Origin: Cytophagaceae bacterium
Lineage (GTDB): Bacteria > Bacteroidota > Bacteroidia > Flavobacteriales > Flavobacteriaceae
Length of the DNA stretch: 64,000 nt
Reading direction: 5' to 3'
Assembly (NCBI GenBank): GCA_002710685.1
Contig: PALD01000071.1
Span: 186,001 to 250,000, forward strand
Positions 35,101 to 43,187 of this stretch are shown one piece after another. The notes below the pieces were generated by a model, which saw nothing but the letters and a program-made list of their open reading frames with translations, was not told the origin of the DNA and did not search any database. A program made the position numbers and the translations under genes. Numbering within the stretch: the stretch's first letter is position 1; the number at the start of each line of letters is the position of its first letter.

Positions 35101-35313
35101 ACCTTCTTAAAACTGCGCGAACTGATAATCACTTATAATTTTTCTCAGGAACTGCTGGAAAGCATAGGGTTTAAGAAAGCCAGTATCTCCCTGGTGGGCC
35201 GCAACCTGGCGCTCTGGTCTAAGATTGACCATGTTGACCCAGATTCTGGGTCTGATAGCCTGCAGACCCCCACCACAAGAAACATGGGTGTTAACGTAAG
35301 TGTAAGTTTTTAA
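32137..35313 (+). CDS. SusC/RagA-family TonB-dependent transporter
   Basis: At 1058 aa, it has a long N-terminal signal with hydrophobic FLLGVFTMLILPFLMGGGLAFA, a carboxypeptidase-regulatory-like domain (about 45-125), plug signatures LLVIDGIPS and GATAAALYGSLGKNGAILIT, and a beta-barrel ending VNVSVSF. It follows the phosphodiesterase by 18 bp and SusD follows it by 13 bp, so the three are one operon under TetR control. A dispersed palindrome (32232-32247) is embedded exactly at the signal-peptide end. Confidence 0.95.
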   Translation: MKNIKQLTLYHFRCFLLGVFTMLILPFLMGGGLAFAKKGPVNTMPVQSSVSGMVKDAASQQPLLGVSILVKGSNRGTTTDFDGNFTLDNVSPTDVLVVSFMGFETIEIAVEEKTTFEVFMTESANALDEVVVTALGIEKEKKAVGYAVQEVEGDKLTKAREPNITSSLTGRVAGLEVRNNNEFFRSSGISLRGRTPLLVIDGIPSEGTTDYYKLNADDIDEISVLKGATAAALYGSLGKNGAILITTKRGKAGKIEIEINNSTMFQAGFVRIPKVQSTYGNGDNGIYEYVDGSGKGSEGGGWIWGPKLNQPDPSTPSGFYETVQFDSPIDPETGQRIPTPFISRGRDNVENFFGTGMIVSNNIAATGGNEKGNYRVSASHIYQKGIVPNTQLNNATFAVSGGYDITKKLRVDGSLSYNKQYTRNYPSLGYGPTNYLYNLVLWTGTDIDVRDLRNYWVEDQEGIQQRHYNLSYYNNPYFIAYEDLRGYYADNAYGQLRLDYEVVDDLKLTLRSGFNMANTNDDHKTPKSFIGYGSVSRGNYSLSSNNVFNINTDFLASYAKEINEDFSFNVLAGASNRYESSRYLYSSTDGLIIPGFYNLDNSQNPVTSSNDWGENQTNSVFANLDLEVLNSIYLTVTGRNDWVSTLPVQNNSFFYPSVSGSVVVSDLLDWSTDLPYVKLRSSWAKVGSGSYGGRYSHLQTYDTGLTWNNTPSLNFPGTIINPDLKPEFSNSTEYGVDLRFFKNRLGLDVTYYRILDYDQIQQLPISEASGYTSRFVNGDSYLQKGVEVVVNATPIKTDDFRWDVVTNWSQRRSYFEEFYGGENQRGRYKVGDRTDVIYYSPYQHTPEGRLILGNNNGMPLSNPYSDYRGHDGSDWVFGLQNTFSYKNFGLSFSLDGRLGGLMYSSTIEKMWWGGTHPGTVNQFRDDANAGRSTYVVPGVVVVSGEATYDEYGKVLSDDRVYAPNTTPVNYISFMKSTNNALYDHYYDETFLKLRELIITYNFSQELLESIGFKKASISLVGRNLALWSKIDHVDPDSGSDSLQTPTTRNMGVNVSVSF
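32232..32247. repeat. Dispersed palindrome, TTTGGC-TTTC-GCCAAA
   Basis: The reverse complement of the 25094-25109 copy. It encodes Leu-Ala-Phe-Ala-Lys at the signal peptide end of the SusC protein. Confidence 0.7.
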
Positions 35314-35326
35314 AAAGAAAAAGAAA

Positions 35327-36787
35327 ATGAAAAATAACAGTTATCTAGCAATTTTGTTTTTTGCATTACTTATCGTAACAGGATGTGAAAAGCTTGAGGA
35401 TTACCAGTATAATCCCAATGAAACAAGCGAGGGAGACCCGGGTTTGCTGCTCACAAATGTTGAGGTCAATGCCTTTTCTTCAACAGTTTCACTTTCAGCG
35501 GCGCTATCCTGTAGGCAAATGGTCTATACCTATGGCACATCAGGGGCCCAATACTATAACTGGACCCGTGCGGGCTTTGGGATGTATTCTGAGCTCAGGC
35601 AGGTCATAAAGATGGAGGAAGAAGCCATGAAGGTAGATGATGGCGGTAATTATTTGGCTATAGCCAAATTTTTCAAGGCCTTTTACTTTTTAGAACTCAC
35701 AAATACCTTTGGCGACATTCCCTTTGAAGAAGCCCTCATGGCCACAGAAGAATTGTACACTCCCCAATATTCATCACAGCAAACCGTATTTGAGGGAATC
35801 CTGCAGTTGCTGGAAGAGTCTAACGAGATGCTCTCCGTTGACGGGGGTGCACTTACCGGTGACGTTATCTACAACGGGGATATTGCAAAGTGGAAGAAGG
35901 CCGTGAATTCATTTAGGTTGAGGGTACTTATCACCCTTTCAAAGAGGGATGGTGACCTAGGTGTGGGCTCAAGGTTTGCGGCAATTGTGAACAACCCTGC
36001 AAAATATCCGTTGATTGAGTCTAATGCTGATAACCTTGCATTGACATATTATAATATTGAAGGCAATGAGTATCCATATTTTAACAACAATGACATTAAA
36101 TCTGGTGGATACTACCTGGATGCTTCATTTGTACAATTGCTCCAGGACAAGCAGGACCCCAGGCTTTTTACCTTTGCTGACAAGAAGCCTAGTGCCGCTG
36201 GACTTGACGATAGCGATTATGATGCTTATGGAGGCCTTGATGGCAGTGCAGAACTTTCTACAAATACACAACAGGCATCAGCGGGTGAGGCATCGCCCAT
36301 AGATGCCCGGTATTATAGTGATGCGGTCAATGAACCTGGTATTGTGATAGGTTATGCCAGTACACAATTTAATCTGGCAGAAGCTGCAGCTAGGGGTTGG
36401 ATAAGCGCAAACCCGGTAACATTTTATCAAGAAGGCATCACTGCTTCCATGCAGTTTTATGAGGTGGATACCGCAGCAATAGATGCCTATCTAGCACAGT
36501 CCAATGTAATGTATGTACCACAAAATGGAATAGAAATGATTATTACCCAGAAGTATATCGCCTCGTTCATGAATTCTGGTTTTGAATTGTTCTACACCAA
36601 TAGGAGAACTGGTTTTCCTGAATTTAAGACTGATGGTGGCGGTGTTTTCAATAATGAGATGATACCCACAAGGTGGATGTACCCACAAAGTGAGATAGAC
36701 TATAATCAAGATAACCTTAATGAAGCCATTGATAGGCAATATCCAGAAGGAGATAATATCAATGGTGTTATGTGGCTAATTAAATAA
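35327..36787 (+). CDS. SusD/RagB-like lipoprotein
   Basis: This 486-aa protein has lipoprotein signal LFFALLIVTGC followed by EKLEDYQYNPNETSEGDPG. SusD landmarks are FGDIPFEEAL and the C-terminal TRWMYPQSEIDYN. It is the partner lid of the SusC protein upstream. The dispersed palindrome at 35652-35669 encodes Tyr-Leu-Ala-Ile-Ala-Lys in a helix preceding FFKAFYFLELT, a segment well conserved in SusD proteins. Confidence 0.93.
   Translation: MKNNSYLAILFFALLIVTGCEKLEDYQYNPNETSEGDPGLLLTNVEVNAFSSTVSLSAALSCRQMVYTYGTSGAQYYNWTRAGFGMYSELRQVIKMEEEAMKVDDGGNYLAIAKFFKAFYFLELTNTFGDIPFEEALMATEELYTPQYSSQQTVFEGILQLLEESNEMLSVDGGALTGDVIYNGDIAKWKKAVNSFRLRVLITLSKRDGDLGVGSRFAAIVNNPAKYPLIESNADNLALTYYNIEGNEYPYFNNNDIKSGGYYLDASFVQLLQDKQDPRLFTFADKKPSAAGLDDSDYDAYGGLDGSAELSTNTQQASAGEASPIDARYYSDAVNEPGIVIGYASTQFNLAEAAARGWISANPVTFYQEGITASMQFYEVDTAAIDAYLAQSNVMYVPQNGIEMIITQKYIASFMNSGFELFYTNRRTGFPEFKTDGGGVFNNEMIPTRWMYPQSEIDYNQDNLNEAIDRQYPEGDNINGVMWLIK
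35652..35669. repeat. Dispersed palindrome, ATTTGGCTATAGCCAAAT
   Basis: A perfect 18-bp palindrome with no spacer, inside the SusD reading frame. Confidence 0.65.
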
Positions 36788-36796
36788 TCCCCCGAT

Positions 36797-37648
36797 ATGA
36801 AAAACTTTAAAATATATTGGATTGTCCTGGCTTTTCTTGTACCCATCATCACGGGTTGCAATAATGATGATGACGGGCCTAGGGATGAAATCTATGAATT
36901 TGTAACCTTTCAAAAAAGCACCGCGACCATAGGTGAAAATGCGGGTACAACACAGGCATTGCCCATAGCGTTGGATTTATTGGGCTATATGCCAAAAAAT
37001 GATATGACCGTATCCATTACCCTTGATGAAAACAATATTGAAGAAGGTGTCGATTATACCATCTCTGCAAAAACATTCACCTTTCATCCGGGGAGTTACG
37101 TTTCAGATACATTATATGTCAATACCATTGATAATAACTATGGAGCAGATTATGAGCGAAGTATCACCTTAAAATTAAGCGGCTCAAGTAATCCTGACCT
37201 AAAGCTGGGACTGGGACTTGAAAACCCAGAACTGGCACTCATGAAGGTTTTGATTGCAGACGATGAATGTACTGAAACGGTTGATATATTCAATACCTCA
37301 GTGACTAATGAAAACCAGTATGGAACCTATACCCTAGATAGTTCTGTGATGGGCAATACCTTGAAAATAACCGGTGATATAATAGGATATTCTTCTTTTT
37401 CAAACGCCAGCCTTGAGATGCAGCTAAACCCAGTGGCCGAGGGTGCGACCGAGGGTACCGTTACCTTTGATGATTATGTGGCAGGTACTGATGGTGATGG
37501 CTATGAATATGAATTTAGGCAAGCGGGCAGCGGGAGTTATGATGTGTGCGCGGGCAGTGTGCGCTTTACCGTGGATATCTACTATATGAGCGGGGGTGCA
37601 TGGGTGTACTGGTACTCTTCTGTAAATACCTTGACGGTTAACCTTTAG
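36797..37648 (+). CDS. Surface lipoprotein with Calx-beta-like domain, SusD-associated
   Basis: The 283-aa protein has lipoprotein signal LAFLVPIITGC followed by NNDDDGPRD. Residues about 30-150 resemble the Calx-beta/DUF4843-like domains often encoded after susD (ENNIEEGVDYTI, then TFTFHPGSYVSDTL). The C-terminal half is beta-rich with two Cys. It is likely a surface accessory binding protein of this uptake operon, of which it is the last gene (10 bp after susD, terminator 37 bp downstream). Confidence 0.82.
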   Translation: MKNFKIYWIVLAFLVPIITGCNNDDDGPRDEIYEFVTFQKSTATIGENAGTTQALPIALDLLGYMPKNDMTVSITLDENNIEEGVDYTISAKTFTFHPGSYVSDTLYVNTIDNNYGADYERSITLKLSGSSNPDLKLGLGLENPELALMKVLIADDECTETVDIFNTSVTNENQYGTYTLDSSVMGNTLKITGDIIGYSSFSNASLEMQLNPVAEGATEGTVTFDDYVAGTDGDGYEYEFRQAGSGSYDVCAGSVRFTVDIYYMSGGAWVYWYSSVNTLTVNL

Positions 37649-37684
37649 AATTTCAATAGTTAAGTTTATAATTAGTTTTTTAGG

Positions 37685-37715
37685 TCCCGTGGTGTTGTTC
37701 TGCGGGATTTTTTTT
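37685..37715 (+). terminator. Terminator of the TetR-controlled SusC/SusD operon
   Basis: Stem TCCCG (37685-37689) with CGGGA (37703-37707), a 13-nt loop and an eight-T run (37708-37715). A dispersed palindrome follows directly and overlaps the T run. Confidence 0.7.
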
Positions 37716-37730
37716 GGCTTAAAGCCAAAA
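37712..37730. repeat. Dispersed palindrome, TTTTGGCTT/AAGCCAAAA arms
   Basis: 9-bp arms around a single A. The core is identical to 29751-29777 and 50415-50441. It sits immediately after the operon terminator. Confidence 0.75.
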
Positions 37731-37763
37731 GGATATATTCTTGTTGGAAGATAGATAAAATAA

Positions 37764-37791
37764 AAAAACCACCCGTACAAGGATGGTTTTT
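37764..37791 (-). terminator. Hairpin terminator downstream of tRNA-Arg
   Basis: AAAAACCA (37764-37771) pairs with TGGTTTTT (37784-37791), extended by C/G pairs with one mismatch. Read on the minus strand the hairpin ends in a T-rich run. It lies 11 bp after the tRNA 3' end. Confidence 0.65.
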
Positions 37792-37802
37792 AGTGGTTTA
37801 AG

Positions 37803-37876
37803 TGACCTCGGCAGGATTCAAACCTGCAACCTTCTGAGCCGTAATCAGATGCGCTATTCAGTTGCGCCACGAGGCC
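37803..37876 (-). tRNA. tRNA-Arg (anticodon ACG)
   Basis: The complementary strand folds into a full cloverleaf of 74 nt including discriminator A. The acceptor stem is GGCCTCG/CGAGGTC with one G-U pair. The anticodon stem is TCTGA/TCAGA with loop TTACGGC, giving ACG, which after deamination to ICG reads CGU/CGC/CGA arginine codons. The T-loop is TTTGAAT, with stem GCAGG/CCTGC. CCA is not encoded. No direct repeat of its 3' end suggesting an integrated element is seen nearby. Confidence 0.95.
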
Positions 37877-37964
37877 TTATTATAAGCCTGGCCTTTTTTG
37901 CTTAGGCGGGTGCAAATATAGTCATAAATGGATATATGGCAAATATACATCCATAAAAATTTTG

Positions 37965-38240
37965 TCAGACAATTTCAGCACTTAATCCCGCCTGTAAAAT
38001 CTTTGAACAGCGGGGCTCGAGTTCATCATAGCTGCCCGTCTTTACCGTGCACTTACCTTTGTAATGCACGATGATGGAGCATTGTTCTGCCTGCTGTGGC
38101 GTGTGGTCGCATGCGTCAATCAACGTCTGGATAACGTAGTCAAAAGTGTTTACATCATCATTGTAAAGCACTATCTCGTTCTGGTTGCCCTCCTTGAGCA
38201 ATACATCAGACTCTTCTTGAAGTTTTTCTATGAGGCTCAT
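37965..38240 (-). CDS. clpS: ATP-dependent Clp protease adaptor ClpS
   Basis: The 91-aa protein has the ClpS core VLYNDDVNTFDYVIQTLI, followed by a His-x-x-x-x-x-Ala segment (DHTPQQAEQ) and a C-terminal YDELEPRCSKILQAGLSAEI. It delivers N-degron substrates to ClpA/ClpC. It lies 15 bp downstream of prmA, a pairing commonly seen in Flavobacteriia. Confidence 0.92.
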   Translation of the reverse strand: MSLIEKLQEESDVLLKEGNQNEIVLYNDDVNTFDYVIQTLIDACDHTPQQAEQCSIIVHYKGKCTVKTGSYDELEPRCSKILQAGLSAEIV

Positions 38241-38255
38241 ACAACTTGCATTTAA

Positions 38256-39092
38256 TCAGTCCTTTGCAAATTTACAGGCTACCCAGTTATTTTTTTCATA
38301 ATTCATGATAAAATTTATTCCATGGGCATTGCAAACGCTGTTGATTTGCGGAATATCATCAGTATAAAACCCGCTCAATAGCAGGATTCCCTTTTCTGTA
38401 AGGCAACCGGCATAGGTGGGGATATCGTCAAGAAGCACGTTTCTATTAATGTTTGCAATAATAAGGTCGTACTGCTTGCCTGTTATAAGCTTAACGTCGC
38501 CCAGGCCTACTTTAATATCTTTAAAGCCATTTCTTTCACAATTTTCCTGGGTATTCTCAACGCACCAGGGATCAATATCAATGGCCTCTATGGGCCCGGC
38601 ACCCTTCATGGCTGCGAGTATGGCAAGAATACCTGTGCCGCACCCCATGTCCAGTGTTTTTTTACCGCTGGGGTCTAGTTTGAGAAGGTGCTTTATCATG
38701 AGGTGCGTGGTCTCATGATGCCCCGTGCCAAAGGACATCTTGGGTTCTATGACGATATCAAATTCAGTGTCTGGACGTGGGTGAAAGGGTGCACGTACCG
38801 TGCATTTACCATCAACCTCAATGGGTTGAAAGTTCTTTTCCCACTCCTCGTTCCAGTTGACGGGTTCTATGTCCAGGCGCGAATATGAAATTGAAAATTC
38901 ATCATTTTGCAATAGCCACAGCTCGTCTATTTTCAACTGCTTTGCCCCGCTTGAGGGTATATACGCATTGAGGCCTTCACTGGTTTCCTCAAAACTTTCA
39001 AAGCCCAGCTCCCCCAGTTCTGCGATGAGTATGTCCCGCGTGGGCTCAAGGGGTTTTATGGTAAATTGAAATTCTGTATAGGGTACTGCCAT
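38256..39092 (-). CDS. prmA: Ribosomal protein L11 methyltransferase
   Basis: The 278-aa protein has an N-terminal substrate-recognition domain (about 1-100). The class I methyltransferase domain follows, with PKMSFGTGHHETTHLM, then DMGCGTGILAILAAM (SAM-binding motif I) and LIIANINRNVLL (motif IV, usually NPPY-like or NI). It trimethylates L11 lysines. Its ATG overlaps the tpiA stop by 1 bp, so it is in the same transcript. Confidence 0.94.
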   Translation of the reverse strand: MAVPYTEFQFTIKPLEPTRDILIAELGELGFESFEETSEGLNAYIPSSGAKQLKIDELWLLQNDEFSISYSRLDIEPVNWNEEWEKNFQPIEVDGKCTVRAPFHPRPDTEFDIVIEPKMSFGTGHHETTHLMIKHLLKLDPSGKKTLDMGCGTGILAILAAMKGAGPIEAIDIDPWCVENTQENCERNGFKDIKVGLGDVKLITGKQYDLIIANINRNVLLDDIPTYAGCLTEKGILLLSGFYTDDIPQINSVCNAHGINFIMNYEKNNWVACKFAKD

Positions 39093-39841
39093 TAGATTGC
39101 GTTGACAATCGCCATAAAATCATCTGCATTGAGCGAGGCGCCGCCTATGAGGCCCCCGTCAACATCCGGATTGGAAAAAATCTCCTTAGCATTGCCGGGC
39201 TTTACACTGCCACCATAGAGGATGGTGAGGTCATCAGCCGTGGTCTCGTCATATTCTTCCCTGATTATCTTTCTTATAAATTCGTGCATCTCCTGTGCCT
39301 GGTCTGGGGTTGCGGTTTCTCCCGTGCCTATTGCCCATACTGGCTCATAGGCCAGGATTATATTGCTCCATGCGCCTTTTTCTAAGTGAAAGAGCGTGTT
39401 TGATATCTGCTTGTTCACCACCTCAAAGTGCTCGTTGTAGTTTCTGTCCTTGAGTTCTTCACCAAAACAGAAGATGATCTTCATGTCATTTTCAAGTGCG
39501 GTATTTACCTTTTCAGTAAGCAGGACTTCATCTTCACCACAATAGGCACGGCGCTCGCTATGGCCCAGGATGACCGTGTTGACACCGATACTCTTGAGCA
39601 TTTTTGCCGAAATTTCGCCTGTAAAAGCACCATTTTCAGACTGGTGCATGTTTTGGGCGGCAACTTCAATCTCGCTGCCCTTCAATGCTTGAAAAGCACT
39701 GTACAGGTTAGTGTATGGAGGTGCGATGATGATTTGTGCATCGCTGTTTTTTGTGATGCTTTTTATGCCTGAAATAAGGTCTTGGGTCTCAGACAGGTCG
39801 TTGTTCATTTTCCAGTTTCCGGCAACAATCTTTTTTCTCAT
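39092..39841 (-). CDS. tpiA: Triosephosphate isomerase
   Basis: A 249-aa TIM barrel. Catalytic landmarks are NWKMN (Lys), ILGHSERRAYCGE (His) and AYEPVWAIGTGETAT (Glu and flexible loop), with the phosphate-binding YGGSVKPGN and GLIGGASL. It interconverts DHAP and glyceraldehyde 3-phosphate. It overlaps neighbours on both sides by 1 bp (thioredoxin-like gene upstream, prmA downstream). Confidence 0.97.
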   Translation of the reverse strand: MRKKIVAGNWKMNNDLSETQDLISGIKSITKNSDAQIIIAPPYTNLYSAFQALKGSEIEVAAQNMHQSENGAFTGEISAKMLKSIGVNTVILGHSERRAYCGEDEVLLTEKVNTALENDMKIIFCFGEELKDRNYNEHFEVVNKQISNTLFHLEKGAWSNIILAYEPVWAIGTGETATPDQAQEMHEFIRKIIREEYDETTADDLTILYGGSVKPGNAKEIFSNPDVDGGLIGGASLNADDFMAIVNAI

Positions 39842-40317
39842 TATAGTTGATTTAAGAGGTTTTGGTCAGTTGTTTCTATTGCTCTGTATACTTTTATCTT
39901 ACCTTTCGCGTCAAGCAAAATATAACGCGGAATCCAATCTAGGTCTATCGAAGTGCAAAAATCGCCCTTCCACCCAGCTTTTATGTAATAATGGTCACCC
40001 GCAAGGGCATATTTTTCAATACCGTTCTTCCATCTATCTATTTCCTTGTCAAGGGAGAGAAAGACGTAATCCATCTGCGTATTTTTTGCCTGAAGTTCCT
40101 TGAGTTTAGGAAAACCTGCTATGCAATCCTTGCACCACGAGGCCCATATGTCGATAAGCACGGGCTTACCCTTATGTGCTTCAAGTATCTGCTCAAACGT
40201 AACTTCATCGCCATCCATCGAGAGCATATTTTCTGCAAGGGCCTTGTTTTCAAACGTTTCCTGGGCATGGATACTAAGGAAAACGAAAAATGTCAACGCA
40301 AAAAATGATAATTTCAT
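39841..40317 (-). CDS. Secreted thioredoxin-like (TlpA-type) protein
   Basis: The 158-aa protein has signal peptide LTFFVFLSIHAQ, so it is periplasmic. The thioredoxin fold has the active site WASWCKDC and the cis-Pro loop DLDWIPRYILLD. TlpA-type proteins reduce disulfides of secreted proteins or cytochromes. It precedes tpiA with a 1-bp overlap, an arrangement that may only reflect operon packing. Confidence 0.88.
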   Translation of the reverse strand: MKLSFFALTFFVFLSIHAQETFENKALAENMLSMDGDEVTFEQILEAHKGKPVLIDIWASWCKDCIAGFPKLKELQAKNTQMDYVFLSLDKEIDRWKNGIEKYALAGDHYYIKAGWKGDFCTSIDLDWIPRYILLDAKGKIKVYRAIETTDQNLLNQL

Positions 40318-40376
40318 AAATAGGGAGTGAACGATAAAAATAGTAGCTGTTTCTTTAATCTACAAATAAAGTAGGA

Positions 40377-41453
40377 TTATATTATCCTTACTTTGGGATC
40401 CAGCCACCCATAGATAAGGTCAACCAGGATGTTGATGATGATGAAAACGGTCGCAATGACCAGGACGGCGCCCATGATTATGGGTAGGTCAAGGGTGTTG
40501 AGCGCATCCACGATTTCCTTGCCCAGGCCATTCCACCCAAATATATATTCAACAAACACCGCACCGGCGAGCATGCTTGCAAACCAGCCGCTAACGGCCG
40601 TGACAACTGGGTTCAACGCATTGCGCAGGGCGTGCCGCCATACGATTTGCCTTTTGTTGAGCCCCTTTGCCCTGGCCGTGCGTATGTAATCTTCATTATA
40701 GACCTCGAGCAGCGAGTTGCGCATCAACTGTATCACGACGGCAAGCGGCCGTATGCCCAGTACAATGGCTGGCAATAAAAGATTTTTCCATTGTATGTGC
40801 AGGCTTTCGCCAAAATCATCCAGCTCATATAAACTGCCCGTCATGTTCAGGTTTGTGTATTTGTGGAGGACATAGCCAAAAAGCCATGCAAACAGGATTG
40901 CACTGAAAAAGCTGGGGACACTCATCCCCAGTGTACTTACCACCTGGATTACCCTATCTATCCAAGTATCCTTAAAATTAGCTGAAACGATGCCCAGCAG
41001 GACACCTATTAAAATCGCGATGGTGATGGCCCCCACGGCGAGCACAAAGGTATTGGGCAAGGTTTCACCTATGACCTGTGTTACCGGTTTGCCTGATTTT
41101 TGAAAGGATTCGCGCAGGTACGGGGCCTTCAATACCAAGGTCGTGTTGCCCAGGCTTAACAATTCTAGATAATTGTACTTATCCTCATCGAGGTAGGTAT
41201 AGTCATCAGGATCTTTAGAATGTAATGAAAGCGGGGAGAGGTCATTGATGTAATAGGCATATTGCGTCAAGATGGGTTGGTCAAAACCATATTTTTTCTT
41301 GATCAATGCCAACTGTGCGGGATCCTCATTTTGATCTAGCATCATGCGTGCCGGATCTCCCGGAAGCACGGTAAAAAGTACAAAGATTACCGTTATCACA
41401 CCAAAGAGCGTCAACAGCGAATAGAAAATTTTATTTATGAGGTAGGAAATCAA
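40377..41453 (-). CDS. Oligopeptide/dipeptide-type ABC transporter permease (DppB family)
   Basis: At 358 aa, TTG start at 41453 overlaps the stop of the upstream gene (TTGA). DppB landmarks are GVITVIFVLFTVLPGDPAR at the N-terminus, the EAA loop YNEDYIRTARAKGLNKRQIV, and VVEYIFGWNGLGK-like FVEYIFGWNGLGKEIVDAL near the C-terminus. A 40-residue periplasmic insertion (about 70-115) is longer than in E. coli DppB. No binding protein, second permease or ATPase is adjacent, so its partners must be encoded elsewhere. Confidence 0.92.
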   Translation of the reverse strand: MISYLINKIFYSLLTLFGVITVIFVLFTVLPGDPARMMLDQNEDPAQLALIKKKYGFDQPILTQYAYYINDLSPLSLHSKDPDDYTYLDEDKYNYLELLSLGNTTLVLKAPYLRESFQKSGKPVTQVIGETLPNTFVLAVGAITIAILIGVLLGIVSANFKDTWIDRVIQVVSTLGMSVPSFFSAILFAWLFGYVLHKYTNLNMTGSLYELDDFGESLHIQWKNLLLPAIVLGIRPLAVVIQLMRNSLLEVYNEDYIRTARAKGLNKRQIVWRHALRNALNPVVTAVSGWFASMLAGAVFVEYIFGWNGLGKEIVDALNTLDLPIIMGAVLVIATVFIIINILVDLIYGWLDPKVRII

Positions 41454-43168
41454 ATTTTGTAAAGGCTTTGCACATCGTCCAGTTGAACCGTTGTAAAAAC
41501 ATAGTCCTCGCCCAGCAAATCTTTAGAATATTCTTCAATAGTGTCCTTAAATCCCGCTGCCCTGCGCCTTTCATTCACACTTTCGGGCGCCTTGATGGGC
41601 CATATAAACCCGCCGTTTTTTGTAATGAGTGCCTGTGTGCCATAAATCTGTGCCTCTCCCGTGTGCATGAGGTACCTGTCTTCTAGCGCAGCAACCAGTG
41701 TAAAGGGTAATTGATGGTCTTGGGCTGCTTTTTTTATGGTGTCCAGGTACATGGGTATTTGTTCTGGGTTGTTTGCAATAACCTCAAGTGCCACCAGGTT
41801 TGTGGGTTCGCCCACAAGGTCCTTGCCGGGATAACCCATGGTGTCCAGCAGCTGTTTTACCAGCTTAAGGCTGGCCGTGTCCATAGCCTTTTTTCGCATA
41901 AGGAGATTTCCGCTTACCTCTTCGTTTTCCAGGCCATAAGCCTGGGCAATTGCCATTCTCTCATTGATGTTCTCGGCATAATAGAGAGGCTTGAAATAAG
42001 CTTCCAGTTCTTTGATGGAATCCAGGTTTCGCTTAAGCGAAAGGTCCAGGTCTGGGTTTGCCGTGGGCAAGGTCTCCAGTTCTATCTCATCGGTATCGTT
42101 CCAGTGCCTTTTTTGGATGATGGTTCCCTTTTTTAGTCTCAGGATTCCGGGGTTGCTGCGCACAATGGTCTTTAAAGCTGTCTCATCTGTGGTGTAAAAG
42201 TCAAAGTTGAGTTTTTGCTTTTGCTTGAGCTCATTTACCTCGCTTGCCCCAGATGATGTAAGGCCTATGACGGTGTATCCTTTTTTTAGCGCTTCGTCAG
42301 TCTTGTCCTTGATGTCCGGCCAGCCATTCCACTCCGTGCTGTTGAGGTTGTAAGAGATTACCATGATGAGGTTTTCTTCGCTGAGAAACTTCTGGGTAAA
42401 GTCTTCTCCATCCTTTTCAATTGAAAAATCATGGATGGGCGGTTCATATCCTTTTTGTACCTCTTCGGTATCCACGCTTATAAACTCTCCCTCGCTATCT
42501 GGGTAGGCACCCGTGGTCGTGATGATTTTTTCCTCTCCGTTTACGTTGAACTTCCAGTGGTATTTAAAAACCGCTTCAGGGGCGCCCTCGGGAACACTCA
42601 TGCCTTCAGTGATATTGACGCCTTCTTTATATGCCCTAAAATCCAGCCAGGGCAGGTGCATCAATACATGGTACCCAAAGGCCAGGCAGGCAATGAAGCT
42701 AAAGAAAATGATTACCGTACGGGTAAATTTTGACGTAAGTGGCAGTATATACTTCCTGTTGATGATCAAGAAAAGTATGAGTACCAGCAGGATAACATCT
42801 TTGGTAAAAGATTGCCAGGGTGTCAACGGGATGGCATCACCAAAGCAGCCACAGTCAGTCACCTTGTTAAAGTATGCTGAGTAGAAGGTCAGGAAGGTAA
42901 AGAACACGATCATGCCCGTGAGCAGTGTAAGGGTGAGGGTGCGCATATATCCTATTAACAGCGAGATGCCCACGATGACCTCAATAATGACGAGCAGGAT
43001 GGCAAGGCCCAGTGCAAACGGGCTTAAAAACTCAAGATTGAGCACGCCGGGGCTAAAATATTCCTGCAGCTTGAATGAAAATCCCATGGGGTCATTGAGC
43101 TTGACAAAACCAGATACGATAAAGAGCACTCCTACGATTATGCGGGCAATGTGTGTAAGGATTTTCAA
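41450..43168 (-). CDS. BT_3928-like protein: DoxX/MauE-type membrane domain, thioredoxin-like domain, and C-terminal extension
   Basis: The 572-aa protein starts at TTG 43168 (no ATG or GTG nearby). Residues 1-150 have four membrane spans in DoxX/MauE style (VGVLFIVSGFVKLNDPMGF, then a CGCFGDAIPLTPW loop). Residues about 250-370 form a thioredoxin-like fold without CxxC (LIMVISYNLNSTEWNGW, GYTVIGLTSS, PGILRLKKGTII). That part matches Bacteroidota BT_3928-type proteins of about 370 aa. The remaining 200 residues are an added helical domain ending LVAALEDRYLMHTGEAQIYG-TQ, similar to DUF6624. A dispersed palindrome (42027-42042) lies at the junction. The role may be electron or disulfide transfer; the function is unproven. 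Confidence 0.85.
   Translation of the reverse strand: MKILTHIARIIVGVLFIVSGFVKLNDPMGFSFKLQEYFSPGVLNLEFLSPFALGLAILLVIIEVIVGISLLIGYMRTLTLTLLTGMIVFFTFLTFYSAYFNKVTDCGCFGDAIPLTPWQSFTKDVILLVLILFLIINRKYILPLTSKFTRTVIIFFSFIACLAFGYHVLMHLPWLDFRAYKEGVNITEGMSVPEGAPEAVFKYHWKFNVNGEEKIITTTGAYPDSEGEFISVDTEEVQKGYEPPIHDFSIEKDGEDFTQKFLSEENLIMVISYNLNSTEWNGWPDIKDKTDEALKKGYTVIGLTSSGASEVNELKQKQKLNFDFYTTDETALKTIVRSNPGILRLKKGTIIQKRHWNDTDEIELETLPTANPDLDLSLKRNLDSIKELEAYFKPLYYAENINERMAIAQAYGLENEEVSGNLLMRKKAMDTASLKLVKQLLDTMGYPGKDLVGEPTNLVALEVIANNPEQIPMYLDTIKKAAQDHQLPFTLVAALEDRYLMHTGEAQIYGTQALITKNGGFIWPIKAPESVNERRRAAGFKDTIEEYSKDLLGEDYVFTTVQLDDVQSLYKI
42027..42042. repeat. Dispersed palindrome, TTTCGCTTAAGCGAAA
   Basis: A perfect 16-bp palindrome inside the BT_3928-like gene at the junction between the thioredoxin-like part and the C-terminal extension; it encodes Leu-Ser-Leu-Lys-Arg. 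Confidence 0.75.
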
Positions 43169-43187
43169 TGTATTGTGTTTTTAAGTT

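Noticed and set aside
37803..37876. tRNA-Arg as an attachment site of an integrated element
   Set aside because: No integrase gene and no direct repeat of the tRNA 3' end was seen on either side; flanking genes are ordinary chromosomal ones.
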